Assembly: GCF_003610235.1 (NCBI RefSeq) | Contig: NZ_RAPR01000001.1 | Coordinates: 8,618,001 to 8,682,000 of the forward strand | DNA: 64,000 nt | From: Catellatospora citrea | Lineage (GTDB): Bacteria; Actinomycetota; Actinomycetes; Mycobacteriales; Micromonosporaceae | Direction: 5' to 3' | Shown: positions 7,859 to 17,214 of the stretch, one piece after another | Layout of the letters: each line of letters begins with the position of its first letter | Numbering within the stretch: the first letter of the stretch is position 1 | Notes under the pieces: generated by a model | Databases searched by the model: none | What the model was told of the DNA's origin: nothing | Seen by the model: the letters and a program-made list of their open reading frames with translations, nothing else | Made by a program: the position numbers and the translations under genes

Positions 7859-9148
7859 TCAGGAGGAGTGGCTGCGGTCGTGGTTGCGGAGCAGCCGCAG
7901 GCGGAGTTGGGAGATGCTGCGGCCGTCGATCTCGGTGACCTCGGCGGTGAAACCGGGGACCTTGACCGTCTCACCGGTCTTGGTGGGGATGTGGCCGAGC
8001 TTGTCCAGCACCAGGCCGGCGACCGTGGTGTAGTCCATCTCGCCCAACCGGTTCAGGTCGATGCCCAGGTCCGGCAGGTCGTGCAGCGGGAACGAGCCCG
8101 GCACCAGGAACACGTCGTCGGCCTCGCGGACCACGGAGACCACGTCGCGGTCGGTCTCGTCGTAGATCTCGCCGACGACCTCCTCCACGAGGTCCTCCAT
8201 GGTGATGATGCCGTCGATGGAGCCGTGCTCGTCGACCACCAGGGCGAACTGCTCACGCTGGTTGCGCAGCTGGCGCATCGCGTCCGACACCGACAGCGTC
8301 TCCGGCAGGAACACGGCGGTGCGGGCGCGCTCGCCGACCGGGCCGCCCGCGCCGAGCAGGTCGCGCAGGTGCACCACGCCGACGACGGAGTCGAGGTCGC
8401 CGTCGCCGACGACCGGGGCCCGGCTGTGGCCCGTCTCGGCCAGCACGCCCAGACCCTCCTCGGCGGACATGCCCGCGGGCAGGGTGACGACCTCGCGGCG
8501 GGGGATCAGGATGTCGCGGATGTCACGCTCGCTGATCTCGAACGCCCCAGAGATGATCTCCCGCTGCTCGGCGGTGAAGCTGCGCTGCGCCACGACCAGG
8601 TCACGGATCTCCTCGGCGGAGATCTCCTCCCGGCCCGCGCGCGGGTCGACCCCGGCGATCCGCACGATCATGTCGGTGGCCTTGCCGAGCAGCCACACGA
8701 ACGGCCGCGACGCGCTGGCCATCCAGTCCAGCGGCCGCGCGGCGACCAGCGCCCAGCCCTCGGCCCGCTGCATGGCGATGCGCTTGGGGGCCAGTTCGCC
8801 GAGCACCAGGGTGAGGAAGGTCAGCACCAGGGTGACCACGATGATGGCGGCCGGCTCGGCGGCCGAGCCCAGGAACGCGAAAGCCGGCACCAGCGGCTTG
8901 GCCAGCGACGTCGCCGCGAAGGCCGAGGCCAGGAAGCCGGCCAGGGTGATGCCGATCTGGATGGTGGCGAGGAACCGGTTCGGGTCCCGGGACAGGCGCG
9001 CCAGCACCCTGCCGCCGGAGGAGGAGCGCTCGAGCCGCTGGATCTGCGACTCGCGCAGGGAGATGAGAGCCATCTCGCTGCCGGAAAGCGCTCCGTTGAT
9101 CAACATCAGGACAAGCACCAGCAGAACCTGGGTGCCGTAGCCGCCCAC
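7859..9148 (-). CDS. CNNM/CorC-family membrane protein (DUF21 - CBS pair - CorC_HlyC)
   Basis: 429 residues. The N-terminal DUF21/CNNM transmembrane domain (about 1-190) has the typical opening LVLMLINGALSGSEMALISLRESQIQRL and further membrane segments (LATIQIGITLAGFLASAFAA, AIIVVTLVLTFLTLVLGELAPKRIA). Two CBS motifs follow (about 205-330: RDILIPRREVVTL and FALVVDEHGSIDGIITMEDLVEEVVGEI), then a CorC_HlyC transporter-associated domain to the end. Members of this family are implicated in Mg2+ or other divalent cation efflux; older annotation as 'hemolysin' is historical. GTG start with GAGGAG 10 nt upstream. It is a single gene with its own hairpin. Confidence 0.9.
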   Translation of the reverse strand: MGGYGTQVLLVLVLMLINGALSGSEMALISLRESQIQRLERSSSGGRVLARLSRDPNRFLATIQIGITLAGFLASAFAATSLAKPLVPAFAFLGSAAEPAAIIVVTLVLTFLTLVLGELAPKRIAMQRAEGWALVAARPLDWMASASRPFVWLLGKATDMIVRIAGVDPRAGREEISAEEIRDLVVAQRSFTAEQREIISGAFEISERDIRDILIPRREVVTLPAGMSAEEGLGVLAETGHSRAPVVGDGDLDSVVGVVHLRDLLGAGGPVGERARTAVFLPETLSVSDAMRQLRNQREQFALVVDEHGSIDGIITMEDLVEEVVGEIYDETDRDVVSVVREADDVFLVPGSFPLHDLPDLGIDLNRLGEMDYTTVAGLVLDKLGHIPTKTGETVKVPGFTAEVTEIDGRSISQLRLRLLRNHDRSHSS

Positions 9149-9232
9149 GGGCGTTCACTCCTCGACATGTTCAAGACAGAACCCACACCGTAGCGGGTCT
9201 TCCTGAAGGCGCTGCACAGGGCGGCACGGACA

Positions 9233-9273
9233 AAAGCTCCGTTCATGCTGTACAGCGGCATGAACGGAGCTTT
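9233..9273 (-). terminator. intrinsic terminator of gnd
   Basis: AAAGCTCCGTTCATGC (9233-9248) pairs with 9258-9273 over 16 bp, with a 9-nt loop. Read leftward it lies 13 nt after the gnd stop and ends in a TTTT run, a good intrinsic terminator. Confidence 0.8.
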
Positions 9274-9286
9274 CTTCGCAAATGCG

Positions 9287-10714
9287 TCAGTCCTGCTTGA
9301 CCTCGGTCTTGTCGCCCGACCACAGCGTGTGGAAGACGCCCTCGGCGTCCACCCGCTTGTAGGTGTGCGCGCCGAACAGGTCCCGCAGGCCCTGGGTGAG
9401 CGCGGCGGGCAGCCGCTCGCGGCGCAGGCCGTCGTAGTAGGCCAGGGACGAGGAGAACACCGGCGCGGGGATGCCCAGCTGCGCGGCGGTGGCCACCACG
9501 CGGCGCCAGGCCGGCAGGGCCGCCCCGATCGCCGCGGTGAACTCCGGCGCGAACAGCAGGTTCGCGGGCGGGTTGTCGCCCCGGTACGCCTCGGTGATGG
9601 TGCGCAGCAGCGCCGCCCGGATGATGCAGCCGCCCCGCCACAGCGACGCGATGCCGCCCAGGTCGAGGTCCCAGCCGTACTCCTTGGACGCCGACACCAG
9701 CATGTCCAGGCCCTGCGCGTAGCTGACCAGCTTGGACGCGTACAGCGCCTGGCGCACGTCCTCGACGAACGTGTCCGGCAGGTCCACCTTGACCTCGTGG
9801 CCGGCCAGCGTCTGCTGCGCGATCGGGCGCTGCGCGGACTGCGACGACAGCGCGCGGGCGAACACCGATTCGCCGATGCCGGTGACCGGCGAGCCCAGCT
9901 CCAGGGCCGCCTGCACGGTCCAGCCGCCGGTGCCCTTCATGCCGGCGGCGTCGACCACCACGTCGATGAACGGCTTTCCGGTCTTCGCGTCGACGTGCCC
10001 GAGCACCTCGGCGGTGATCTCGATGAGGAACGACGACAGCTCGCCCTTGTTCCACTCGGCGAAGATCTTCGACTGCTCGCCCGGCTCGATGCCCGCGCCG
10101 GAGCGGAGCAGGTCGTACGCCTCACCGATGACCTGCATGTCGGCGTACTCGATGCCGTTGTGGACCATCTTCACGAAGTGGCCCGCGCCGTCGGTGCCCA
10201 GCCAGTGGCAGCACGGCTCGCCGTCCACGTGCGCGGAGATCTTCTCCAGCATGGGCCCGAGCGACTCGTAGGACTTCTTCGACCCGCCCGGCATGATCGA
10301 CGGGCCCTTGAGCGCGCCCTCCTCGCCACCGGACACACCCACGCCCACGAAGTGCAGGCCGTTGGCGGCCAGCGCGGCCTCGCGGCGACGCGTGTCGGTG
10401 AAGTGGGAGTTGCCGCCGTCGATGATGATGTCGTCCTTGTCGAGCAGCGGCACCAGCTCGGCGATCACGTCGTCGACGGGCTTGCCGGCCTTGACCATGA
10501 TCAGGACGCGGCGCGGCTTCTCCAGCGCGTCGACCAGCTCCTGCATCGTCTCCGTGGCGACGAAGTCGCCCTCGCCGCCGTGCTCGGCGATCAGCGCGTC
10601 GGTGCGGGCGCGGCTGCGGTTGTGGACCGCCACGGTGTAGCCGTTGCGGGCCAGGTTGCGGGCGAGGTTGGCGCCCATCACCGCCAGCCCGGTGACACCG
10701 ATCTGTGCTGCCAT
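9287..10714 (-). CDS. gnd: 6-phosphogluconate dehydrogenase, decarboxylating (NADP-type, long form)
   Basis: 475 residues, the length of the long homodimeric class. The enzyme oxidises 6-phosphogluconate to ribulose-5-phosphate and CO2, making NADPH in the pentose phosphate pathway. The Rossmann start IGVTGLAVMGANLARNLARNG with HNRSRART is typical of the NADP-using form. The substrate block VGVSGGEEGALKGPSIMPGG, catalytic Lys in GAGHFVKMVHNGIEYADMQ and the C-terminal SSSLAYYDGLRRERLPAALTQGLRDLFGAHTYKR are all present. The start at 10714 has AGGAGT 8 nt upstream; the reading frame itself remains open much further but without sense. Cytoplasmic; nearby sthA could balance the NADPH made here. 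Confidence 0.96.
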   Translation of the reverse strand: MAAQIGVTGLAVMGANLARNLARNGYTVAVHNRSRARTDALIAEHGGEGDFVATETMQELVDALEKPRRVLIMVKAGKPVDDVIAELVPLLDKDDIIIDGGNSHFTDTRRREAALAANGLHFVGVGVSGGEEGALKGPSIMPGGSKKSYESLGPMLEKISAHVDGEPCCHWLGTDGAGHFVKMVHNGIEYADMQVIGEAYDLLRSGAGIEPGEQSKIFAEWNKGELSSFLIEITAEVLGHVDAKTGKPFIDVVVDAAGMKGTGGWTVQAALELGSPVTGIGESVFARALSSQSAQRPIAQQTLAGHEVKVDLPDTFVEDVRQALYASKLVSYAQGLDMLVSASKEYGWDLDLGGIASLWRGGCIIRAALLRTITEAYRGDNPPANLLFAPEFTAAIGAALPAWRRVVATAAQLGIPAPVFSSSLAYYDGLRRERLPAALTQGLRDLFGAHTYKRVDAEGVFHTLWSGDKTEVKQD

Positions 10715-10935
10715 GGTGTGACTCCTGGTCGTGAAAGCTCGATGTTTGCGGCCGCCCCGGTGCGTCCCTTCCACCGCATACCCCACCACGCCGGGCACGG
10801 GATCGCACGCCCGGGGCGGCGGTGTCCTAGTGATCGAGAAGCCGTGCCGGATTCGTGATCGACTCCAGGTTCCGCGCCCTCCATCCTCTCCCAAGACGCG
10901 GCCTGGCGAGAGCGTATGTGGCGCTTCCCGGTCCC

Positions 10936-11931
10936 TCAGAACCTGATGCGGGCGGCGACGGGCAGGTGGTCGCTGCCGGTCCGGGGCAGCGCCCAGACCC
11001 GGGTGACGGTGGCCGCGCGGGCCAGCACCTGGTCGATGCGGGCCAGCGGAGCCTGCGCGGGCCAGCTGAACGCGAAGTCGGACCGGTCCGAGGACAGCCG
11101 CGCGAGGACCGGCTCCAGTCCGCGATCGTCCACGGTGCCGTTGAGGTCGCCCAGCAGGAGCAGCCGCTGCTGCGGTTCGGCGGCCAGTGCCGCGCCTAGC
11201 TTCACGGCGCTGTCGTCGCGCCGCTCCGAGCCGAACCCGGTCCAGCCCAGGCGCAGTGACGGCAGGTGGGCCACGTACACGGCGACGTCGCCCTGCGGCA
11301 GCCGCACGGTGGCCCGCATGCCCCGGCTCCAGCCGTCCACGATGGCGGGCGGCCGGATGTCCACCACCCGCACGTCGGTGAGCGGGAACCTCGACCACAG
11401 CCCGACCGTGCCCCGCACCGCCGCGTGCGGGTAGGCGGGGGCCAGCGCGGCCGCGTACGCCGCCACGGCCTGGTCCGTGACCTCCTCCAGCGCGATGAGG
11501 TCGGGCGACACCGCCGTCAGCGCCCGGACGGTGCCCGTCGGATCCGGGTTCTCGTCGTCGACGTTGTGCTGCACCACGGTGAGGTCGTACGGCTGGTCGG
11601 CGGGCGGGGCCAGGACCCCGGCGAACAGGCCGAGCCAGGCGGCCGCGGCCAGCGCCGACGCGAGCAGGGCGAGGGCCGAGCGGCGCAGCCCTGCGGCCCC
11701 GAGCAGCGGCGGGACGGCCAGCCCCAGCCAGGGCAGGAACGTCTCCAACAGGCTGCCCAGCCGCCCGACCGTGTTCGGCACCGCGGCATGCAGCGCCAGC
11801 AGGCCCGCCACCAGCACGGACAGCGCGGCCGGCACCAGCCCCCGGGGCCGACGCGAGGTCGTCACACCGCCGCCCCGGCGTGGGAGACGTAGCCGTGCGG
11901 CGTCCGTGGCCGGTGCTGTCCTGGCGTTCAC
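10936..11931 (-). CDS. membrane-anchored endonuclease/exonuclease/phosphatase-family protein
   Basis: 331 residues from the GTG at 11931; a GTG at 11865 with GGGGCGG nearby is an equally possible start. Three hydrophobic segments in the first 110 residues (AALSVLVAGLLALHAAV, FLPWLGLAVPPLLGAAGL, LALLASALAAAAWLGLFAGVL) precede an EEP domain: LTVVQHNVDDENPDP, DLIALEEVTD (catalytic Glu), VYVAHLPS, LLLLGDLNGTVDDRGL (Asp/Asn pair) and the terminal GSDHLPVAARI (Asp/His). The catalytic domain therefore sits beyond the membrane anchor, probably outside. Related actinobacterial proteins are annotated as EEP proteins of unknown substrate. It follows sthA by 5 nt, so the two are probably cotranscribed. 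Confidence 0.85.
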   Translation of the reverse strand: MNARTAPATDAARLRLPRRGGGVTTSRRPRGLVPAALSVLVAGLLALHAAVPNTVGRLGSLLETFLPWLGLAVPPLLGAAGLRRSALALLASALAAAAWLGLFAGVLAPPADQPYDLTVVQHNVDDENPDPTGTVRALTAVSPDLIALEEVTDQAVAAYAAALAPAYPHAAVRGTVGLWSRFPLTDVRVVDIRPPAIVDGWSRGMRATVRLPQGDVAVYVAHLPSLRLGWTGFGSERRDDSAVKLGAALAAEPQQRLLLLGDLNGTVDDRGLEPVLARLSSDRSDFAFSWPAQAPLARIDQVLARAATVTRVWALPRTGSDHLPVAARIRF

Positions 11932-11936
11932 CAGGC

Positions 11937-13340
11937 TCAGTCTCGCAGGCTCGCGATGTGCCGCATCTTGTTGGTCGCGTCCAGCGCCGCGACCTTGTAC
12001 GACTCGGCCAGCGTGGGGTAGTTGAACACCGCCTCGACCAGGTAGTCCACGGTGCCGCCGCAGCCCATCACCGACTGCCCGATGTGCAGCAGCTCGGTCG
12101 CGCCGGTGCCGAACACGTGCACGCCGAGCAGTTTGCGGTCCTCCGACGACACCAGGATCTTCAGCATGCCGTGCGTGTCGCCGATGATCTGCCCGCGGGC
12201 CAGCTCGCGGTAGCGGGACACGCCGACCTCGAACGGCACCCGCTGGTCGGTCAGCTCGTCCTCCGTACGGCCCACGTAGCTGATCTCGGGGATGGTGTAG
12301 ATGCCGATGGGCTGCAGCGCCGAGATCGGGCCCAGCGGCTGCCCACAGGCGTGGTGGGCGGCCAGCCGACCCTGCTCCATCGCGGTGGCGGCCAGCGCCG
12401 GGAAGCCGATGATGTCGCCGACGGCGTAGATGTGCGGCACCGTGGTGCGGAAGTTGTCGTCCACCGTGATGCGGCCCCGGTCGTCGGCGGACAGCCCGGC
12501 CGCCTCCAGCGCCAGGGCGTCACCCATGCCCTGCCGCCCGGCCGAGTACATGACGGTGTCCGCGGCGATGGTCTTGCCGCTCTCCAGCACCGCGATCGCG
12601 CCCTTGGGGTGCTTCTCGACGGCGGCGACGGCCTCGCTGAACCGGAACGTCACGGCCAGGTCGCGCAGGTGGTACTTGAGCGCCTCGACGACCTCCAGGT
12701 CACAGAAGTCCAGCATGCGGCTGCGCCGCTCGACCACGGTGACCTTGGTGCCCAGCGCGGCGAACATCGAGGCGTACTCGATGCCGATCACGCCCGCGCC
12801 GACCACCACCATCGAGCGCGGCACCCGGTCGAGTTTGAGGATGCCGTCGGAGTCGATGATGGTCAGGTCGTCGAACTCGACCGTGGCCGGGCGCGCCGGG
12901 CGGCTGCCTGCGGCGATGACGATGTTGTCGGCGGTGATCGAGAAGTCGCGGCCGCGCTCGCCGCTCACGTGCACCGTGTGCGGGTCGGTGAACCGGGCGG
13001 TGCCGGCGTGCAGCCGCACCCCGTTGCGGGCCAACTGGCCGCGTACCACGTCGACCTCGCGGCTGATCACGTGTTCGGTGCGGGCGGTCAGGTCCGCGAC
13101 GGTGATGTCGTCCTTGAGCCGGTAGCTCTGCCCGTAGAGCTCGCGCTGGCTCAGGCCGGTGAGGTAGACGACGGCCTCCCGCAGGGTCTTCGACGGGATG
13201 GTGCCGGTGTTGGCGCTGACCCCGCCGATCATGTCGCCGCGTTCCACCATGGCCACCCGCCGGCCCAGCTTGGCGGCCGCGATGGCGGCCTTCTGGCCGC
13301 CGGGACCGGATCCGATGACGAGGACGTCCACATCACGCAT
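11937..13340 (-). CDS. sthA: soluble pyridine nucleotide transhydrogenase (Si-specific)
   Basis: 467 residues of the flavoprotein disulfide reductase fold: FAD-binding [17 protein letters not shown] at the N-terminus, NAD(P)-binding [17 protein letters not shown] near 180, and the C-terminal dimerisation domain. The usual redox CxxxxC is replaced ([19 protein letters not shown]): both cysteines are missing, exactly as in SthA/UdhA and unlike lipoamide dehydrogenase. SthA transfers hydride between NADPH and NAD+, mainly draining excess NADPH. With gnd two genes downstream on the same strand this forms an NADPH-balancing neighbourhood (inference). The start lacks a Shine-Dalgarno; CAAGGT lies 7 nt upstream. 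Confidence 0.92.
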   Translation of the reverse strand: MRDVDVLVIGSGPGGQKAAIAAAKLGRRVAMVERGDMIGGVSANTGTIPSKTLREAVVYLTGLSQRELYGQSYRLKDDITVADLTARTEHVISREVDVVRGQLARNGVRLHAGTARFTDPHTVHVSGERGRDFSITADNIVIAAGSRPARPATVEFDDLTIIDSDGILKLDRVPRSMVVVGAGVIGIEYASMFAALGTKVTVVERRSRMLDFCDLEVVEALKYHLRDLAVTFRFSEAVAAVEKHPKGAIAVLESGKTIAADTVMYSAGRQGMGDALALEAAGLSADDRGRITVDDNFRTTVPHIYAVGDIIGFPALAATAMEQGRLAAHHACGQPLGPISALQPIGIYTIPEISYVGRTEDELTDQRVPFEVGVSRYRELARGQIIGDTHGMLKILVSSEDRKLLGVHVFGTGATELLHIGQSVMGCGGTVDYLVEAVFNYPTLAESYKVAALDATNKMRHIASLRD

Positions 13341-13470
13341 GCCGCATACCTTGGCACGGCAACGTTAACGGCGGGCACCCTCCGAACGGCGGTCCTCGCA
13401 CCGGACGCGGGCGGGCTGGGCGCTCACGACGCGGGCTGCCTGCGGATCAGGACATTGGTATGGTCGCGGC

Positions 13471-14826
13471 GTGCGCAGGAGTGTGTCGACGGTCGTGCTC
13501 GATCAGTTCCACCACCCGACGCAGGTGATCGTCGGCGGCTTCGCGGCCGCGGCACTGATCGGCACCGGGCTGCTGTCGCTGCCGATCGCCACCGAGTCCG
13601 GCGAGCCCGCCAGATTCCTGGACGCCCTGTTCACGGCCACCTCCGCGGTCTGCCTGACCGGCCTGATCCTGGTCGACAGCGAGACGCACTGGTCCGTCGC
13701 CGGCGAGCTCATCATCATGGCGCTGATACAGGCCGGCGGACTGGGGATCATGACGCTGGCGACGCTGTTCGCGGTCGCGCTGTCCGGCCGGATGGGACTG
13801 CGGGCCCGGATGCTGGTGCAGGCCGAGACCAGGACGCTGCAGATGACCGACCTGCGCCGGGTGGTCCGCAACGTGGTGCTGCTCAGCCTGGTCACCGAGG
13901 TGATCCTCGCGATCGTCCTGGCGGGCCGGTTCCTGCTCGGCTACGGCGAGTCGTTCGGGCGGTCGGTCTACCTGGGCGTGTTCCACTCGATCTCGGCGTT
14001 CAACAACGCCGGGTTCGCGCTGTGGCCCGACAGCGTGGTCAGGTTCAACACCGACCCGTGGATCTGCCTGACCCTGGCGGTCGGCGTGATCGTCGGCGGC
14101 CTGGGCTTCCCGGTGCTGTTCGAGCTGCGCCACTCCTGGCGGCGGCCGAGCCGCTGGTCGGTGCTCACCCGCCTCACGCTCACCCTCAGCGCGGTGCTGC
14201 TGGTCGCCGGCACGGTGCTGCTGCTGGCCACGGAAGGGCGCAACCCGCGCACGCTGGGCGACATGTCCGGGGCGGACCAGCTGCTCAATGCGTTCTTCGG
14301 CGCGGTGATGCCGCGCAGCGGCGGGTTCAACTCCATCGACATCGCGGCGATGTACCCGTCGAGCTGGCTGGCGTACGACGTGCTCATGTTCATCGGCGGC
14401 GGCAGCGCGGGCACCGCCGGCGGCATCAAGGTCACCACGTTCGGTCTGCTGGCCTACGTGATCTGGGCGGAGCTGCGCGGCGAGCCGTCGGTGAACGTCG
14501 GCCGCCGCCGCATCCCCGAGCAGCTGCACCGGCAGGCGCTCACCATCGCGCTGGTCGGCGTGGGCACCGTGGCCGCCTCGACGTATCTGCTGCTGGTGCT
14601 CAACCCGCACCCCCTGGACCAGGTGCTGTTCGAGGTCATCTCGGCGTTCGCGACGGTCGGGGTGTCCACCGGCATCACGGCCGAGCTGGACGCGGTCAGC
14701 CACGGCCTGCTCGCGATCCTGATGTTCGTGGGCCGGGTCGGCCCGCTGACCCTGGGCACGGCGCTGGCACTGCGCGCCAGGACCCGCCACTACGAGCTAC
14801 CCGAGGAGCGTCCCCTTGTCGGCTGA
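13471..14826 (+). CDS. TrkH/KtrB-family potassium transporter, membrane subunit
   Basis: 451 residues with eight or more transmembrane helices and four M-P-M pore repeats: TATSAVCLTGL, SISAFNNAGFAL, GAVMPRSGGFNSID and SAFATVGVSTGIT, each ending in the selectivity-type glycine. The intramembrane loop GGGSAGTAGGIKVTT is characteristic of KtrB/TrkH. It forms a K+ (or Na+-coupled K+) uptake channel gated by the next gene product. The GTG start at 13471 is preceded by TATGGT and 6 nt, i.e. a leaderless promoter. The 3' end overlaps the KtrA-like gene by 11 nt. Confidence 0.92.
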   Translation: MRRSVSTVVLDQFHHPTQVIVGGFAAAALIGTGLLSLPIATESGEPARFLDALFTATSAVCLTGLILVDSETHWSVAGELIIMALIQAGGLGIMTLATLFAVALSGRMGLRARMLVQAETRTLQMTDLRRVVRNVVLLSLVTEVILAIVLAGRFLLGYGESFGRSVYLGVFHSISAFNNAGFALWPDSVVRFNTDPWICLTLAVGVIVGGLGFPVLFELRHSWRRPSRWSVLTRLTLTLSAVLLVAGTVLLLATEGRNPRTLGDMSGADQLLNAFFGAVMPRSGGFNSIDIAAMYPSSWLAYDVLMFIGGGSAGTAGGIKVTTFGLLAYVIWAELRGEPSVNVGRRRIPEQLHRQALTIALVGVGTVAASTYLLLVLNPHPLDQVLFEVISAFATVGVSTGITAELDAVSHGLLAILMFVGRVGPLTLGTALALRARTRHYELPEERPLVG

Positions 14827-15481
14827 GAGCGGCAACGACCCGGTCGTCGTCATCGGACTGGGCAGGTTCGGCAGCTCGCTGGCCGTGGAGCTGATGCGCC
14901 GCGGCACGGAGGTGCTGGCCATCGACCACCGGCCCAAGGTCGTGCAGAGCCTGTCGGGGGAGCTCACCCACGTGGTGACCGCCGACGCCACCGACCTGGA
15001 GGCGCTGCGCCAGCTCGGCGTCGCCGAGTTCGGCCGGGCGGTGGTGGCCATCGGCTCCGACCTGGAGGCCAGCATTCTGGCCACGTCGCTGCTGGTGGAG
15101 CTGGAGGTGGCCGACATCTGGGCGAAGGCGGTCAGCCGGCAGCACGGCCGCATCCTGGAACGCATCGGGGCGGGCCACATCGTGCTGCCCGAGCACGACA
15201 TGGGCGAGCGGGTGGCGCACCTGGTGTCGGGCCGGATGCTCGACTACATGGAGATCGACTCCAACTTCGCGCTGGTCAAGACCCGGCCGCCGCACGAGTA
15301 CGTCGGTGTGCCGCTCGGCGAGACGCGGCTGCGGCGCAAGCACGGGGTGACCATCGTCTGCGTCAAGACGCCCGGCAACGAGTTCACCTACGCCGACGCG
15401 ACCACCGTGCTGCAGTACGGCGACATCATCGTGGTCGCCGGGCCGGTGGACCGGGTGGAGCGCTTCGCCGAGCTGCCCTGA
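14816..15481 (+). CDS. TrkA/KtrA-family regulatory subunit (RCK_N + RCK_C)
   Basis: 221 residues, standard KtrA length. The RCK N domain has the nucleotide-binding VIGLGRFGSSLAVELMRRGTEVLAID and the acidic end of the second strand; TADATDLEALRQLGV and ELEVADIWAKAVS follow. The RCK_C domain (about 140-221) contains TRPPHEYVGVPLGETRLRRKHGVTIVCVK. Octameric rings of this protein gate the KtrB-like channel in response to ATP/ADP, and in many Gram-positives c-di-AMP binds the RCK_C domain. The start is a TTG with CGAGGAGCG just upstream, inside the end of the channel gene, giving coupled translation. Confidence 0.92.
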   Translation: MSAESGNDPVVVIGLGRFGSSLAVELMRRGTEVLAIDHRPKVVQSLSGELTHVVTADATDLEALRQLGVAEFGRAVVAIGSDLEASILATSLLVELEVADIWAKAVSRQHGRILERIGAGHIVLPEHDMGERVAHLVSGRMLDYMEIDSNFALVKTRPPHEYVGVPLGETRLRRKHGVTIVCVKTPGNEFTYADATTVLQYGDIIVVAGPVDRVERFAELP

Positions 15482-15482
15482 T

Positions 15483-15499
15483 CGCCGAACCGGCGTTTT
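15483..15499 (+). terminator. short hairpin plus T4 after the KtrA-like gene
   Basis: CGCCG (15483-15487) pairs with CGGCG (15491-15495), followed by TTTT. It begins 2 nt after the stop codon. The stem is short, so termination may be partial and allow read-through to the APC permease. Confidence 0.45.
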
Positions 15500-15580
15500 G
15501 ATCATCCGGAGACCGGGAAGGGAGGAGGATGGAGAAAGCGGGCACTCTCCGTGGCCCGCTCGGGTCCCGGGAGGCAGCCC

Positions 15581-16975
15581 ATGACCGCCGACGTCTCGGT
15601 CCCCGCGCCGCATCCGCCGCGCGACGACCAGCACGGGCTGCGTCGGGTGATCACCCGGCCCATGCTGATCTTCTTCATCCTGGGCGACATCCTGGGCGCG
15701 GGCATCTACTCGCTGACCGGGCAGGTCGGCGCGGAGGTCGGCGGCGCGATCTGGGCGTCGTTCCTGGTCGCGTTCGTGCTGGCGTTCCTCACCGCGTTCG
15801 CGTACATGGAGCTGGTGACGAAGTACCCCCAGGCCGCCGGCGGGGCGCTGTACTGCGACCGGGCATACAAGATCAAGTTCTTGAGCTTCCTGGTCACTTT
15901 CGCGATCATGGCCTCGGGGGTGACCTCGGCCAGTTTCGCGGCGACCCGGGTCGGCGGGCGCTACTTCAGCGGCCTGACCGGGGTGGAGAACCCGCCCACG
16001 ATTCTGATCGGAACCCTGGCGATCCTGCTGGTCGCGGCGGTGAACTTCTGGGGCGTGTCCGAATCGATCAAGGTCAACATCGTCATCACCTGTGTCGAAC
16101 TGGCCGGCCTGCTGTTCGTCATCGGCGTCGGGGCCAGCGTGCTGGCCAAGGGCTCCGGCGACCCGGCCGCCGCGTTCACGTTCTCCGGGCAGGGCTTCGG
16201 CGTCGTCACCGGGGTGATGGCCGGCGCGGCCACCGCCTTCTACGCGTTCCTGGGCTTCGAGGACTCGGTGAACCTCGCCGAGGAGACCAAGGAGCCGTCG
16301 CGCGACTTCCCGCCCGCCATGATCACCGGCCTGCTCGCCGCCGCCGTCGTCTACCTGCTCGTCGCGTTCACCGCGGCCATGGTGGTGCCGCTGGACGTGC
16401 TCACCACGTCCAGCGGACCGCTGCTGGAGGTGGTCAAGATCGGCGCGCCCGACCTGCCCGTCTCGGAGATCTTCTCCGCCGTGTCGATGGTCGCGGTGTC
16501 CAACACCATGCTGATCAACATGCTGATGGCCTCCCGCCTGCTCTACGGCATGGCCCGGCGCGACGTGCTGCCGCGGCCGTTCGCGGTGCTGTCGGTGAAA
16601 CGCACGCCGTGGATCGCGATCGCGTTCACCACCGCGCTGTCGATCCTGCTGATGGCGACCGTCAGCGACCTGACCGACCTGTCCGACACCACCGTGCTGC
16701 TGCTGACCGCCGTGTTCCTGCTGGTCAACATCGCGGCCCTGGTGTTGCGCCGGGACCACGTCCCGCACCGGCACTTCCGCACGCCGACATTCATCCCGGT
16801 GCTCGGCGCGATCGTGTCGGCGGTGTTCCTGCTGCCGTTCGTCCGCGAGGCCGGCATCTACCTGCTGGCGTTCTGGCTGCTGCTCGGCGGTGTCGCGCTG
16901 TGGGCGCTGAACCGCCTCGTGGTCGGGCGGATGCCGCCCCGCGACGGCTCCGCCGCCGCCCCGCCACCCGCCTGA
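15581..16975 (+). CDS. APC-family amino acid/polyamine permease
   Basis: 464 residues with about 12 transmembrane helices. The first helix carries the unwound glycine motif (FILGDILGAGIYSLTGQVGAEVGGAIW) of the amino acid-polyamine-organocation superfamily. Helix 6 region AATAFYAFLGFEDSVNLAEETKEPSRDFP is typical of these permeases. Substrate cannot be read from sequence. The ATG at 15581 has GGGAGG 6 nt upstream. A small hairpin (AGCGGGC 15537-15543 with GCCCGCT 15554-15560) lies in the leader. Its position after a potassium system is common for permeases that respond to osmotic conditions, but no riboswitch could be recognised. Confidence 0.88.
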   Translation: MTADVSVPAPHPPRDDQHGLRRVITRPMLIFFILGDILGAGIYSLTGQVGAEVGGAIWASFLVAFVLAFLTAFAYMELVTKYPQAAGGALYCDRAYKIKFLSFLVTFAIMASGVTSASFAATRVGGRYFSGLTGVENPPTILIGTLAILLVAAVNFWGVSESIKVNIVITCVELAGLLFVIGVGASVLAKGSGDPAAAFTFSGQGFGVVTGVMAGAATAFYAFLGFEDSVNLAEETKEPSRDFPPAMITGLLAAAVVYLLVAFTAAMVVPLDVLTTSSGPLLEVVKIGAPDLPVSEIFSAVSMVAVSNTMLINMLMASRLLYGMARRDVLPRPFAVLSVKRTPWIAIAFTTALSILLMATVSDLTDLSDTTVLLLTAVFLLVNIAALVLRRDHVPHRHFRTPTFIPVLGAIVSAVFLLPFVREAGIYLLAFWLLLGGVALWALNRLVVGRMPPRDGSAAAPPPA

Positions 16976-16984
16976 CCATCCCCA

Positions 16985-17130
16985 CCTGCGGCAACTCCTG
17001 AACAGCCGCGGGCCTTGGAGGCTGCCCCTCGCCGCAACTCTTAAAGACCTGCGGCGTTGAGGGGTGCTCGAGGCCGCAAGTCTTCAAGTCTTGGCGACGG
17101 GTGTCGTTGCGCAAGTTTTCCTCAAGGCTG
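16985..17130. repeat. four degenerate copies of a small GCCGCAAnTCTTnAAG element
   Basis: The words GCGGCAACTCCTGAAC, GCCGCAACTCTTAAAG, GCCGCAAGTCTTCAAG and a poorer GCGCAAGTTTTCCTCAAG recur every 30-44 nt. The first two form hairpins with downstream GCCGC/GCGGC (16988-17009 and 17031-17055). It lies between the APC permease stop and the next gene and may act as a terminator region; no coding potential is seen. Confidence 0.4.
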
Positions 17131-17214
17131 CGCCGGGAAGGTTCCACGCGGGCGCGAGCCCCCGTCACTGTGGGTACACCATCCGCACCACGACGTTGAC
17201 GACGGGAGCTTGCC

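Noticed and set aside
8053..8256. Small minus-strand frame inside the CNNM gene
   Set aside because: Ser/Thr/Arg-rich out-of-frame shadow of the CBS domain.
11880..14894. 1004-codon open frame on the plus strand across sthA and the ktrB-like gene
   Set aside because: It is a GC-rich shadow: Arg/Ala/His-rich, no domain, and antisense or out of frame to two clear genes.
15500..15580. Riboswitch (c-di-AMP type) before the APC permease
   Set aside because: Only a 7-bp hairpin is visible; the leader is about 80 nt, too short for the known ydaO-type structure.
16985..17130. CRISPR array
   Set aside because: Repeat words are degenerate, spacing is irregular and no cas genes are near.
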